Assembly: GCA_009602725.1 (NCBI GenBank)
Contig: WELB01000211.1
Location: 120,721 to 136,076, forward strand
Direction of reading: 5' to 3'
Source of the DNA: Spirogloea muscicola
Taxonomy: Eukaryota; Streptophyta; Zygnematophyceae; Spirogloeales; Spirogloeaceae
DNA: 15,356 bases
A program made the translations under genes and the position numbers. The stretch's first letter is position 1; each line of letters opens with the position of its first letter. Below the pieces are notes generated by a model, which saw only the letters and a program-made list of their open reading frames with translations, was not told the DNA's origin and made no database searches. Positions 1-8,773 of this stretch are shown in pieces.

Positions 1-180
1 GCGGCGCGCCGGCCCCCTCCCTCCCTCCCTCGCCCTTTCCCTCCCTCCCTTTCCCTCTTCCTCTCCCCTCCCCCTCCCCCTCCCTCTTCCTCTCTCTCCA
101 ACTTGCTCTTTCTCTTCCCTGCTCCCTCCCCGCTCCACATATTCTGTTCCCTTCCTCCCTCCATGAGCTTCCTCCTCAAT
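1..180. repeat. polypyrimidine tract (CCCT/CCTT-rich)
   Basis: The first ~180 bases are almost only C and T on the + strand, built from irregular CCCTCCCT and CCCTTT units. The tract ends shortly before the probable 3' splice site at 206, so it may be the pyrimidine-rich end of an intron that starts left of the window, or a promoter-proximal tract. The complementary strand has runs of GGG that could form G-quadruplexes. No gene is seen in it. Confidence 0.85.
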
Positions 181-206
181 CCGAACCCCTACCTTCTGTC
201 GAACAG

Positions 207-2128
207 GACATGCTGAGGATGTACGATGAGGTGCTATCAGGCGGGTGGCCCAATGGTGGTGTGGACCTGCTCATATGCAGCGGCAGTGGCGGCGCCGGTG
301 ACCCACTGCTCCACCTCACGCTCCGCAGCGTGGAGCTCCTCTGGCCAGCCGGCCTTGGCGATGTTGTGCTCGTGCTCGACGCTGCCGTGGGTCCAGCAGC
401 AGCCGCTGCGCACCTCGACGAGCTTCCGGCAGTCACCAAGGTCGTGTACGGCGGCGCCAACGACCGCGCGACGCTTTGGGCGGACAACTTCACGACCGCA
501 TCGTACGTGGCAGTGATGCCACCGGGCGCAGTGCTGGCCACCAAGGTCTCGCCGGCGCTGCTCTTCGACGCTGCTCACAAACCTTACATCATTGGTAAAC
601 CCTAGACCCTAAACACCTGAACCCTAAACATAACCCTAGACCCTAACCAGTGCCCACAAGCCTGATCATAAAGCTCAGCGTGAGAATTTGAGTAGCTGAG
701 TGCCATGACCACTGCAATTACAACCGCCAAGCCGTGCAGCGGACCGCCAGCTGAGCCGCAGCCGGCGGTGACGGCGGTGCTCGTTGGCAGGGCACCCGAC
801 GCGTGAGGCCGAGCGGTGGCGGCCACCGGTGGAGGCGCTCCTTGGGGCTGGCCAGTTCCGCGCCAACTTCGGCGTCACGCTGCCACTCGTCCTCCCTCGC
901 GCCACACTGCCCCGCTTCCGCGCCCACGTTGCCGGCCTCGCCGGCACCGGCTTCAGCGCCGCACTCGCCGCTGGTGGTGGGGACGCCCTCGGTGCGTGTG
1001 GCATCCGCGTGCTGCTTGGCAACTACCTCTGGCACTACTTCCACAAAGAGGTGCGAAACCCAAACCTCTTACCTGAGAATCTGTCATTGTAAAATCTCTA
1101 CTACTGTTAGTAGTCGAACCACTTCAGCTTACGCTTGCCTCAACAAGCTTGCCTCATCTACTAATGGTCGCTGTAGACTTTCTCATGTCATCTCCACCTC
1201 TCTTAACAGCCTGTTCTTGTCACTGTTATTGTCAATACCATTTCCTCTCCACACTGTTTCTCTATCTTTTCGTCGAACCATGCCCCCACATTGTCTCCAC
1301 CTGCGCTTCTCCACCTTGCCAAGCCGCAGACCACCCACCTCCGCCACCGCTCCGCATGCTCCCCTCCTCCATCCTTTGTTCCCTCACTTGTTGACGTGCA
1401 TCAATGGCTCCTGCCCTCTGATTGCTTGGCAAAATTTGCGGCTGATTTGGCCACAGGTCCACTGGGCGATGCAAGGGTCGGCCAGGCGGCCCGACCATGC
1501 ACCCCCCATACCGCGCGTCGCACAGGACGTGGTCATCAGCGCACGCTTCCAGGCTCTTGCTGCGGAGGCGGCAAAAGGTGGCAGCGGGCTGGGAGGGGGT
1601 GCAACGGCGCACGCTGGTGCTGCGGCAGCGGCGTACATTCACGAGGGCCTCTGCTCGTCATTCCCACCACGCGAGCTGCTCGGCTGCGGCACCGAGGATG
1701 GCGAGCCAGGCTTCCAGGGCAGCGTATGGCAGTACGGTGCCTGGATGGACTGGCGCGCCATCGCCACTGGCGAGCCTGCCGCCACAGCACTCTACGATGG
1801 CGCTGTTGCTGAGCTTTGGGCGATTTACCGACGAGCCGGCGCCGCCAATGCTGCGCAAGATGTCGGCCGCAGCTTCCCGGGCCATGGCCGCCTTGCGAGC
1901 CCAGTGGTACAGCCGCTGGCGACCGAAGAGGATGGCACCGAAAGCGTGGATGGTGATGGCGCCAATGGCGAAGCAGTGTCGTCGGCGATGGCGATGACAG
2001 TGGGCGACCAGCGAGCACGGGGCCAGCTGCGCGACAGCGGCCACCTTGGCGCCGGCCGTGCTCAGGCCCGCACCACCGAGCCCCTCTGGCAAGCCCAGAT
2101 CCGCCAGGGCGGTGGACGCTGGCGATGA
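207..2128 (+). CDS. glycosyltransferase-like protein, DxD motif apparently lost; 5' end uncertain
   Basis: Three exons: 207-594, 791-1050, 1457-2128. The joins keep frame (phase 1, then phase 0). Donors are G|GTAAAC and GAG|GTGCGA; acceptors are CAG. The layout resembles a GT-A-like nucleotide-sugar transferase family known to me from algae. An early strand-helix reads LRSVELLWP and then VVLVLDA; next come WADNFTTASYV and SPALLFD..KPYIIG; later LPLVLPRATL and GNYLWHYF. The family normally has an Asp-x-Asp metal site just before the ALLFD-like segment; here that place reads VMPPGAVL (PPG codons at 519-527). The first clear exon begins after an acceptor at 206 and its first Met is at 210, so it is either a start or an internal exon of a longer gene. 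The last ~97 residues (after about 1837) look low in information and the true stop could be earlier. Function is inferred from the fold pattern only; no substrate can be named. Confidence 0.68.
597..650. repeat. degenerate CCCTAAA telomere-like repeats at intron start
   Basis: Intron 1 of the glycosyltransferase-like gene opens GTAAACCCTAGACCC and continues with CCCTAAAC, ACCCTAAAC, ACCCTAGACCCTAA. The repeat begins at the 5' splice site and reads CCCTAAA on the coding strand. Confidence 0.9.
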
Positions 2129-2177
2129 CAACGCCAACGAGGCGGTGGTGGAGTCCACTTGGTGCCGTCCGCAGCCA

Positions 2178-3427
2178 TCAGCCCCAGGCCTGGGAGCTGG
2201 CGTAGTTCACGACCAGCTTGCCATCGACGGCAAAGTTCTGCGGCAAGGATGCGGCAGCGGCGGGAGCCGTCAGAGTCGGCTGGGCTGGGCAGCAGCGATG
2301 GCAATGACAACGGCGGCGGCAGCGGCAGGCTGGCAGAGAGCCAAGAGGCCTGCACGTTGAAGAGGTCGGCGATGAGCTCGTCGGGGCTTGGCGCGAACGC
2401 GCTGTTCACGTACACGAACTGCCAGCCACGCCGCCGCCGCTGCGAGCGCTGACGTCAGCCGCTCCATACTGATTGTAAAATTCTTGTGTTGCTATGTGCT
2501 ATGTGCTATGCCATGTGGTATCTGTTAGTACCACGAGACGAGGTGTTGGGTCCAGAGTACAGGTTGTGGGTAAAAGGTTTGAAGGTTAAGGATGCACACT
2601 CAAGCTATTACAACGAGACATATTGTTTGCGGTCATATAGAACGTAGGCATTGACTTCTGGCGGCAAGCCGAGCGGGACGCACGAGTGTGTCGCGGTGCA
2701 GCTGGCGCAGCAGGAAGTCCACGACCTTGGCGAAGCGCTCACTGGCTGCAATCTGCGGCCAATTGGCGGGCGCATAGCCAACATGCATGTGCTTAAGGGT
2801 TTACCTCCATGAATGAGACTAGCTGGCCTCGACTCAGGTAAGGCGGCACAGCGCTGCGCCCACCATAGCCATGCACTTTGGGCAGAGCGAGCAGCCCAAT
2901 TGGCCGCCAGCCACAACAGCGGAGCCGGCGGCACGGCAAGCGGCGGGCGGCGCTGCCCGCCGCAGCGCGAGCAGCTGTCGCGGCGCTGAGAGCGTTGACC
3001 TCATTAGGGTTAGGGTTGAGGAAATGAGGGCTTCTGGGCTTTAGGAACTTAGGGTTTGGAATTTAGGGTTTAAATTTAGGGTTGCCCGATCGTGGCCGGG
3101 GCGCGTACCTTGAACTTGGCCTGCTTCAGGATGGGCGCATCGCCGGTGGCGCGGAACAGGATCACGACTGCGGCGGCGCGGTGGCGGCGGCGGCGGCGGA
3201 CGGAGCGGGGAGCAGGGCCAACGGCGGGCGCGTCATCCCCCGAAAACGCGGCGGGGCATCCGGCGAACAAGGCTGGGCCAGCGGCGCCGCGCCGCACCTT
3301 TCTGTGCAGGGCCGGCCGCTGCCGGGCTGTTGGCTGCGGCGGTGGCGACGGCGGCGGCGGCGGTGGCGCTGCCGTGTGGGGGGAGAAGAGTGATGTGGCC
3401 ACCGCCAGTAGGTCTCGGGACGTCCAT
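2178..3427 (-). CDS. ATG12: autophagy-related ubiquitin-like modifier ATG12
   Basis: ATG12 is a ubiquitin-like protein joined through its C-terminal glycine to ATG5 by ATG7 (E1) and ATG10 (E2). The conjugate then helps lipidate ATG8 on the growing autophagosome. Five exons on the minus strand: 3298-3427, 3109-3167, 2684-2752, 2356-2418, 2178-2237. They give 126 residues, with every join in phase (1, 0, 0, 0). The ubiquitin fold is unmistakable: VVILFRATGDAPILKQAKFK (to about residue 63), ERFAKVVDFLLRQLHRDTL, FVYVNSAFAPSPDELIADLF, then FAVDGKLVVNYASSQAWG with the conjugating Gly as the last residue before TGA. The first 43 residues are a Pro/Ala/Gly-rich extension, longer than in most plant ATG12 proteins. 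Its start at 3427 was chosen because the CATGG context and the AAAG|GTGCGG donor give the only clean phase-1 join to exon 2. Another ATG at 3552 lacks such a join. The N-terminus is the least certain part. Confidence 0.94.
2448..2459. other. 12-bp palindrome containing TGACGTCA, in ATG12 intron 3
   Basis: The sequence GCTGACGTCAGC is a perfect palindrome holding the full CRE/bZIP-type octamer TGACGTCA. It lies in the 265-bp intron between the RQLHRDTL and FVYVNSAF exons, close to the 3' splice site. It may be a chance match; no further support is visible. Confidence 0.4.
3003..3084. repeat. degenerate TTTAGGG/CCCTAAA repeats in ATG12 intron 2
   Basis: The + strand shows TTAGGGTTAGGGTT, then spaced TTAGGAAC, TTAGGGTTTGG, TTTAGGGTTTAAA and TTTAGGGTTG. 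On the ATG12 coding strand this is CCCTAAA, starting about 25 nt after the 5' splice site at 3108 (AAG|GTACGC). It is too degenerate and too internal to be a chromosome end. Confidence 0.9.
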
Positions 3428-3796
3428 GCCACCCCGGTGGTTGAGGTGGGGAGATCAAACGGACAGCGCAGCTTCGTCAAAAGCGGGCTCGGTCAAACCC
3501 CTGCTACGTCAAATCGGACCGCCTCCTGCGGCGTTTGATCTGCCGCGTCCATCTCCGCCGCCGTCGAGGCCACCCCCACCCCCCCCTGCTCGGGAGCAGT
3601 TTTAGGCCACCCAGCGGAAGGTTCCTAGGGGTGAGACTCGTGGCGCGCGCTGGGCCCCCGCCTCTCACGAAACCCCCAAATCCCAAACCCTGCGCATGAC
3701 GTCCTCCGCCCAGCTGCCCTTCCTCCAAACCGTTGCAACCGAGGGTCCGCTTCCGAGTGGCGGGCCACTCTCTCATGTACGAGATGCTGCGAAAGT

Positions 3797-3838
3797 AAGC
3801 TCTTCCGAAGAAGCTCTGCCATAGAAGCTCTTTCGAAG
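3797..3838. repeat. three tandem 14-bp units, AAGCTCTTCCGAAG type
   Basis: Units: 3797-3810 AAGCTCTTCCGAAG, 3811-3824 AAGCTCTGCCATAG, 3825-3838 AAGCTCTTTCGAAG. Units 1 and 3 differ at one base and contain the near-palindromes CTTCCGAAG and CTTTCGAAG; the middle unit has diverged. Lying between the two divergent autophagy genes, the cluster could be a transcription-factor site array. That role is inferred. Confidence 0.85.
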
Positions 3839-4398
3839 GAGGCGCGGGCTGGGAAGGGCCAGCTCTAACGGGAAGACAGCAGGGGGAAGGACGGAGGGGC
3901 CCGAAAGCGCAAACACAACCGCCCGATGAGAGCATAGCGACGACGGCATGGGCCGTGGGCTGCTCATTTTCCTGGTCAACAGTCGCAAGTCGAGATGAGT
4001 AGCAGCCAGAAAAAGGGTCTTCAATAGCAGGCATGGCTGTGTGGGCAAGCCCAAAGAGTGGACAAGGTTCAAAAGGGCCGGAGATTGCAAGCGAGGACGA
4101 TGCCAGGCCGCGGCCCGGCGCCGACGGGCGCGGCGATGGCTCCACCGCCGGTGCGCTCCCACCCCACCGTCCGCTCCTCGTCCGTGGCAGCGGTGGCGAG
4201 CCCCTCGCGGCACTCGGCTCGCATGCCGCCGCCGCAGGCGGCGCCAGTTGCGCCGCCGCAAGCGCCTGTCGCAATTCCGCTCTTACACCTCGCTCCATAA
4301 ATCGACGACACAGATCGTCCATTGTACACTGCTGCGATATCGATTACTCTCGCACTCGCGCGGGGCTTGCCCGTTACCGCAGTCTCGGTCCAATTCGA

Positions 4399-4511
4399 TG
4401 GCAGAGACCGCCGCTGCTCTGGCGGGGCCGACCATTGCTCCTGCTGTAGCTGTGCGGAGGTCCATGTCCAGGGCGCCAGGCTCTCGAGATTGTGCGGAAG
4501 CCGCACCGTAG
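4399..4511 (+). other. short upstream ORF before the ATI-like start
   Basis: An ATG at 4399 (context TTCGATGG) opens a frame of 37 codons ending in TAG at 4509-4511. It is 30 bases before, and in the same frame as, the ATG at 4542. If transcription starts upstream of it, it would act as an upstream ORF limiting translation of the ATI-like protein. The peptide itself (Ala-rich) is not recognisable. Confidence 0.35.
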
Positions 4512-4541
4512 ACGTCGTTGCCAGCGTTGGACCGCCTAGCC

Positions 4542-7500
4542 ATGGCCCTGACTTCGTGGTCGTCGTCGTCGCCGTGGCATGGCACAGGCGGCTACCAGAT
4601 TCCAGACGAGTGGCGGCGCGACGAAGATGGCGCTGCTCCTGCCTCTGCCGCTGTGCCGGAGCTCGCCGGCGACCGGCCGCCGCTGCCCCGCCCGTCCAGC
4701 CTCGTCGACTGGGAGCTCCTGTCGTTCTCCGAGGTCCACTGCCTGCTGCCTCCCGTCTCACTTTCTGAGCGGTGGCTGTCACGACCGCCATCTCTGCAAC
4801 GCCAGGAGATAGAGCAGCTCCTGATGTAAACTGCTCGAAATTGCGTGGGGCACAACATGGCCAGGCGGCAAGCTCTCCAGCCGAGGAGGACATTGGCGAC
4901 GCCTACGAGCTGGAGGAGCCACACCAGCAACCGCTTATGGACATTGGAGCCGACAGGTTGCTGGATGGCGTGCCTTACCATTGGCTTGATACAACTTAAT
5001 TGTGTCCGCCTCTGCATGCCTGCATGCACTGCATCCTTGACAGCGTGGGCGCCGGAGAGTGGTGCACATCAACGCTTGGTGATAATATGAGCTGGGAATG
5101 ACTTAGTTAACATGTCGACCTTGCTTATCTAGCTCATGTACTTTTGGCTATATGCAGTTACCTGCCATTTCCTTTCTTTCAGCACCTCGGTCTTGGGCAC
5201 TACGCATGCATGCTCTTGTTCGGCCTTACCCTCAGCATGCTGAATATGGTGCTGAGCTAACGCTGGCGCTCTCCTTGTGGGGTCCTGCGCCGGCGGGTTA
5301 GCACAGCATGATGTCGGCGGGTGGCCTGGAGGACAGCCTGCTGGATGCGCACTACTTTGCGTCCGACCACAAGCTTACGATGCCGCTGCCGTCGCCGCGT
5401 GGCGGGGGCGTGGTGTTGCCAAATCTCACCCCTGTGCCTTCTTCGGCCAGCCTTCTGGGGACAAGCGACGGCGGCAGCGGCGGCAGTGGTGGCGCTGGCA
5501 GTGGCAATGACGCCACAGCAGCTGCTGCAGATGGAGGTGGTGGCGATGACGTCCCAGACATGGTCACGACTTGGCAGCGCGGCGTGGGCGGTGTACATGA
5601 CGAGCTGCTCTTTCCTGCTTCAGTCACCGATGACTCTGCCTCCGCGGCTAACACTGCTGGCGCCGGTGGCTTGCTCCCGCTGGCAACGGCAACGCCGCCT
5701 CAACTGCTGCCGCCGGCCTGCCGTCCCAAGTCGCCACCGCACTCGTTCAGCGTTGGTGGCGGCTTCTCCAGCATCTTAGATGACGAGCCCGGCGGTGGCG
5801 GCGTCGAGAGCCTCGTGACGCTTGGCAGCAAGAAGTCCGTGCGTGGCGCAGCCACGCACCTTGGCTTCAGCACCTACCTTGGCGAGAGCCTGGGCGAGGA
5901 AGTGTGGCGCATGCCCGGCTTGCACGGTCATGGCTATGGTGGCGCGCCGGGCCTGGCGGCATTCCAACCAGACGCAGTGCTCGGCTCTGGCGGCATTGGC
6001 GGGGCCGGTAGCGGCGGCTTGCGTGGCCTCGACGGCGGGGGCGTGGATAGCGGCCACGTTTTGCGCCTCGGTAGCTCGCCGCCAGTCGCCCCGGCCGCTG
6101 TTCAGAAGGTCATCGATGCCAGGCAGCGATTGGCTGCCGCCGATCAAGGCAGCATGTCGCTGGCGCCATCACAGCAGAGGGCCTTGCGAGGACTCGGCGG
6201 CAGTGGCGTTGGTGGTGATGCTGCTCAGGTGCAGGCGTCGCCAGTGTCTGCTCTGCATGCGGAGGACTGCTGCACAAACGCAGCGCTTGCCGGCCTCGCC
6301 GCCTGCCCCTCCTGCAGCCTGGGTTCATCTTACTCAGTGGTCGCAGGTGCCGTTGCCACCCCCCTGCACTGAACGCCAGAATGCACAATTATGCATGTCA
6401 CCAATTTGCTACAAAAGAGCAGATGTAGCATTGCTTATAAGCAGGCGATACTATTACCTTAATTGAGGCATGATCTTTAGAAATGATCAAACTGAGACAG
6501 ACACCGATAGATCAAGATCTCTCATACCAAGTGTGTGTATTAGATTAAAGGATTCAATGACCTGCTATGTAGGCACTGACTTATGGTAAACCATTCTCAC
6601 TATCTCTGCTGTTGCCTCTGTGCTTGCGCCCCCAGGTGCGTCGCCAGGCACGGGCTTTGCGGGCTTGCACCACGGCCTTTATCAGGGCTCATTTGGGTAT
6701 AGCGCAAAGCCATCGGAGGAAGAGAAGCAAGACCACGACGATGGCAGCCGGTGGTCACTGGGCGGGGGCTCCGCCGGCATAGGCAGCTTGGGTTCGTCGT
6801 TCTCGGACGCTGATGAGGGAGCCGAGTTGGTAATGGCTGAGGACATGAACGCCGCCGCCGTCTTTGGCAGCGGCAAGGGCGACAGTGTCGGTGGCAGCGG
6901 CATTGCTGCTGAAGCGGTCAAGCAATCTAGCCAGCAGCCAGCTGCCACACCTGACAGCCAGAAGCAGATCAGTGGGCCGAGGTCTGTCGCTGGTGACAAG
7001 GGTGCGGAGAAGCGGAAGCTGGCCGGGGCGAAGTCCACTGCAGCCTGGCCTCTCTGCGAGGCCTGGTGGAGCAGGTGCAGTGGCCATCGCGACGCCTGAC
7101 CTAGTGGTTCTGACGCTATTATGGTGGTAATGCTTGAGACAACGCCGACGCCGACAATAAGCACTGCGTGCCTGACGCTGCTGCTGACACTGGCGGTGGC
7201 GCTAACTCTGCCGGCGGTCTTGCAGGAAGACATTGCTGCTCGTGCGGCGGCTGCAGGCGCTGGTGGAGGGCCAGGCAACGGCCATCTGGTCAGTGGCGCT
7301 CACGGCTGCGGTGATGACACTCATGCTCCTGGCGCAGCGCTGGCACCGCGAGCGTATCGTTGCACGCAATTTGCGCCTGCAGCTCGCCAAGCGCGACGAG
7401 GTAGAGCCCTCTCGCCTGCTGCCCTGCTTGCCCCACCACCATTGACCTAGTGGGCAGTCAGAAGGGCAGCAGTCATTGCTTGTCATTGGTATGTGATATT

Positions 7501-7758
7501 CGGATTAGAGGCTCTCAACTTTACTGAGTTGCGGTCATTGGTATGTGATATTCGGATCAGAGGCTCTCAAGTTTACTGAGTTGCGGCAGCCGCATGCATG
7601 CGCTAGCAATATGAGACGTTGCTTAACTGCAGTGCCTGCTACTGGTGCAGAGGATTGGGCAGCTGATGCTGCAGGTAGCGCGGCTCAAGGAGGCGCTGTC
7701 AGCACGCAAGAAGGTCCCCATCCTGCGCGCCAGCGGGTCCTACGGGAACCTGGTGTGA
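4542..7758 (+). CDS. ATI-like ATG8-interacting membrane protein
   Basis: Plant ATI1/ATI2 bind ATG8 and carry ER- and plastid-derived bodies to the vacuole. Six exons fit: 4542-4733, 4865-4956, 5307-6346, 6636-7074, 7226-7400, 7651-7758. They give 681 residues with all phases compatible (0, 2, 1, 2, 0). Near the N-terminus, DWELLSFSE (W57-E-L-L60) matches the ATI ATG8-interacting motif EWEVVSL. DAHYFASDHKLTMPLP follows the ATI block that ends in HENLP. The C-terminus is the strongest match: CEAWW (about 582-586), AIWSVALTAAVMTLMLL (membrane segment, about 607-623) followed by QRWHRER, a coiled coil around ARLKEALSARKK, and an LRASGS tail. Arabidopsis ATI1 is about 256 residues; the excess is a Gly/Ala/Ser-rich, probably disordered middle encoded mostly by exon 3. 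The exon 1 to 3 joins are the weakest: a model skipping 4865-4956 and using the stronger AT|GTAAAC donor at 4825 also keeps frame. The ATG at 4542 has a good context (GCCATGG). Confidence 0.84.
7482..7585. repeat. two tandem 52-bp units in ATI-like intron 5
   Basis: Unit 1 is 7482-7533 and unit 2 is 7534-7585, both starting GTCATTGGTATGTGATATTC and ending GAGTTGCG. They differ at only two positions (GATTAG/GATCAG and CAACTTT/CAAGTTT), so the duplication is recent. It lies between the donor at 7400 and the acceptor at 7650. Confidence 0.95.
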
Positions 7759-8773
7759 ATGGGATCGAGCTCGCAGCTGGCCCCCACAACCGACGACCCT
7801 ACTGTGGCAGACAGGCGGGCACAGTTTGCAACTCTGTACAGGCGCTGCAAGGCTAGCATGGGCAATGGCGTCGCCGCCACTGCTGCAGCCCGCCGACAAC
7901 AAGATGATGATGAAAAGATTTAGGTGTCAATAGGTCGTGAAGCAGATGCTGCTCAGTCTGGCTTGTGAGCTTTCATGACCTGGCAACGTCACATATTGCC
8001 AGCCGGCCGCAAGGGCAGGGTGGCTGTACTCTCAATCACATTTTTTAAATTGTCTGTACATAATAGCCGAAGTAGCGGCAACCTTTTCCAAGCTGGCGCA
8101 GTGCGCCCTTCTGGCGATCCAGCAAACTCGTACATTGCAACTAGATGACATGCAGATGCAGAGCCACTCCCTTGCTATGGGCGGCATGAGCTGCTTTTGT
8201 ACTGAGCCTTCTGTGTTTGTTGACGGCACTGCCTGCGCGACAGTTTATGCATCGAAACCTTGGCATGCAATCTCTGGGGAAGGGGAGTGGGGGTGAATGT
8301 CCAAATTGCAGACCTTTTGGAAAGTAACATTGTGCTCTTTGCGTCTTCCAGCCCTTCCATGACTTGTACAGTCCCCTGGGCTGGCCTCTCACAGCCATTG
8401 CCTTACAATAGATTAGCTGATTCGTTTGCCCCTTCCGCCCTTCTTCATTTTTTGACTGGCCTCTCACAGCCATTGCCTTACCAGTGGAAGAGCTGTTTCT
8501 TTCTGAAGGTGGAGGGAGGGAAGAGGGTGGGCACCACACCCTGCAATCCACCCTTCCTTCAGATGCTTGGCTTGTAGAAGCCAGCCTATCAATTATGCAC
8601 ATGTAGGGTAAATATTGGTCATAGCATTGACTTAAAATTCAAAGACCCCAATTCAAGTCCTTTGCAGAAGCCTTGGCCTCAAGTCACTCACGCTGAGTCG
8701 TGTAGTACATACCGTCAGGTACACATTCTCATATACATCATACATTGGAGCTGACGCCTTGCTTTTACGAATG
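7759..8773. other. intergenic region between two convergent genes
   Basis: About 1 kb holds the 3' ends of the ATI-like gene (from the left) and the WD40 gene (from the right). The base composition is less GC-rich than the exons. No exon-like segment was found on either strand. The only structure seen is a 26-bp direct repeat near 8381-8481. No canonical AATAAA signal was identified. Confidence 0.7.
8381..8481. repeat. 26-bp exact direct repeat, 75 bp apart
   Basis: CTGGCCTCTCACAGCCATTG followed by CCTTAC occurs at 8381-8406 and again, unchanged, at 8456-8481. The 49 bp between them is not repeated after the second copy, so this is a spaced duplication with no obvious coding role. Confidence 0.92.

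Larger units (their letters stand above)
3428..4541. promoter_or_regulatory. shared divergent region between ATG12 and ATI-like gene
   Basis: This 1.1-kb stretch lies between two start codons that face away from each other, so it must hold both promoters and both 5' UTRs. I see no convincing exon in it. Visible features are a TGACGTC bZIP-type core at 3697-3703, a 3 x 14-bp tandem repeat at 3797-3838, C-rich stretches near 3560-3600 and a short upstream ORF at 4399-4511. No TATA box is obvious. Long open frames here on both strands are low-complexity Arg/Ala/Pro translations of GC-rich DNA. Confidence 0.7.

Noticed and set aside
1658-2158. Minus-strand open frame with a membrane-like FAIGAITIHAFGAILFG stretch followed by a basic helix
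   Set aside because: It overlaps the plus-strand glycosyltransferase exon 3, has no ATG start, and begins in the space just after the ATG12 stop. It is most likely an antisense reading of GC-rich coding DNA, though it keeps the 3' end of the first gene in doubt.
597-3084. TTTAGGG-like repeats as a chromosome end
   Set aside because: Units are few, degenerate and confined to introns of intact genes; they are interstitial, not terminal.
3697-3703. TGACGTC as a proven bZIP control site for ATG12
   Set aside because: A 7-bp match is expected by chance in GC-rich DNA; noted only as a candidate within the promoter region.
3504-4322. Long minus-strand open frame upstream of ATG12
   Set aside because: Composition is Ser/Pro/Arg-rich without motifs and it shares no frame with ATG12 exons; GC-rich DNA simply lacks stop codons.
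4069-4893. 275-codon minus-strand open frame antisense to the ATI-like first exon
   Set aside because: Low-complexity Arg/Ala/Thr content, no recognisable motif, and the opposite strand holds the AIM-containing exon.
6682-7278. 198-codon minus-strand open frame antisense to the ATI-like exons 4-5
   Set aside because: It crosses the exon-intron boundaries of a well-supported plus-strand gene and shows no motif of its own.
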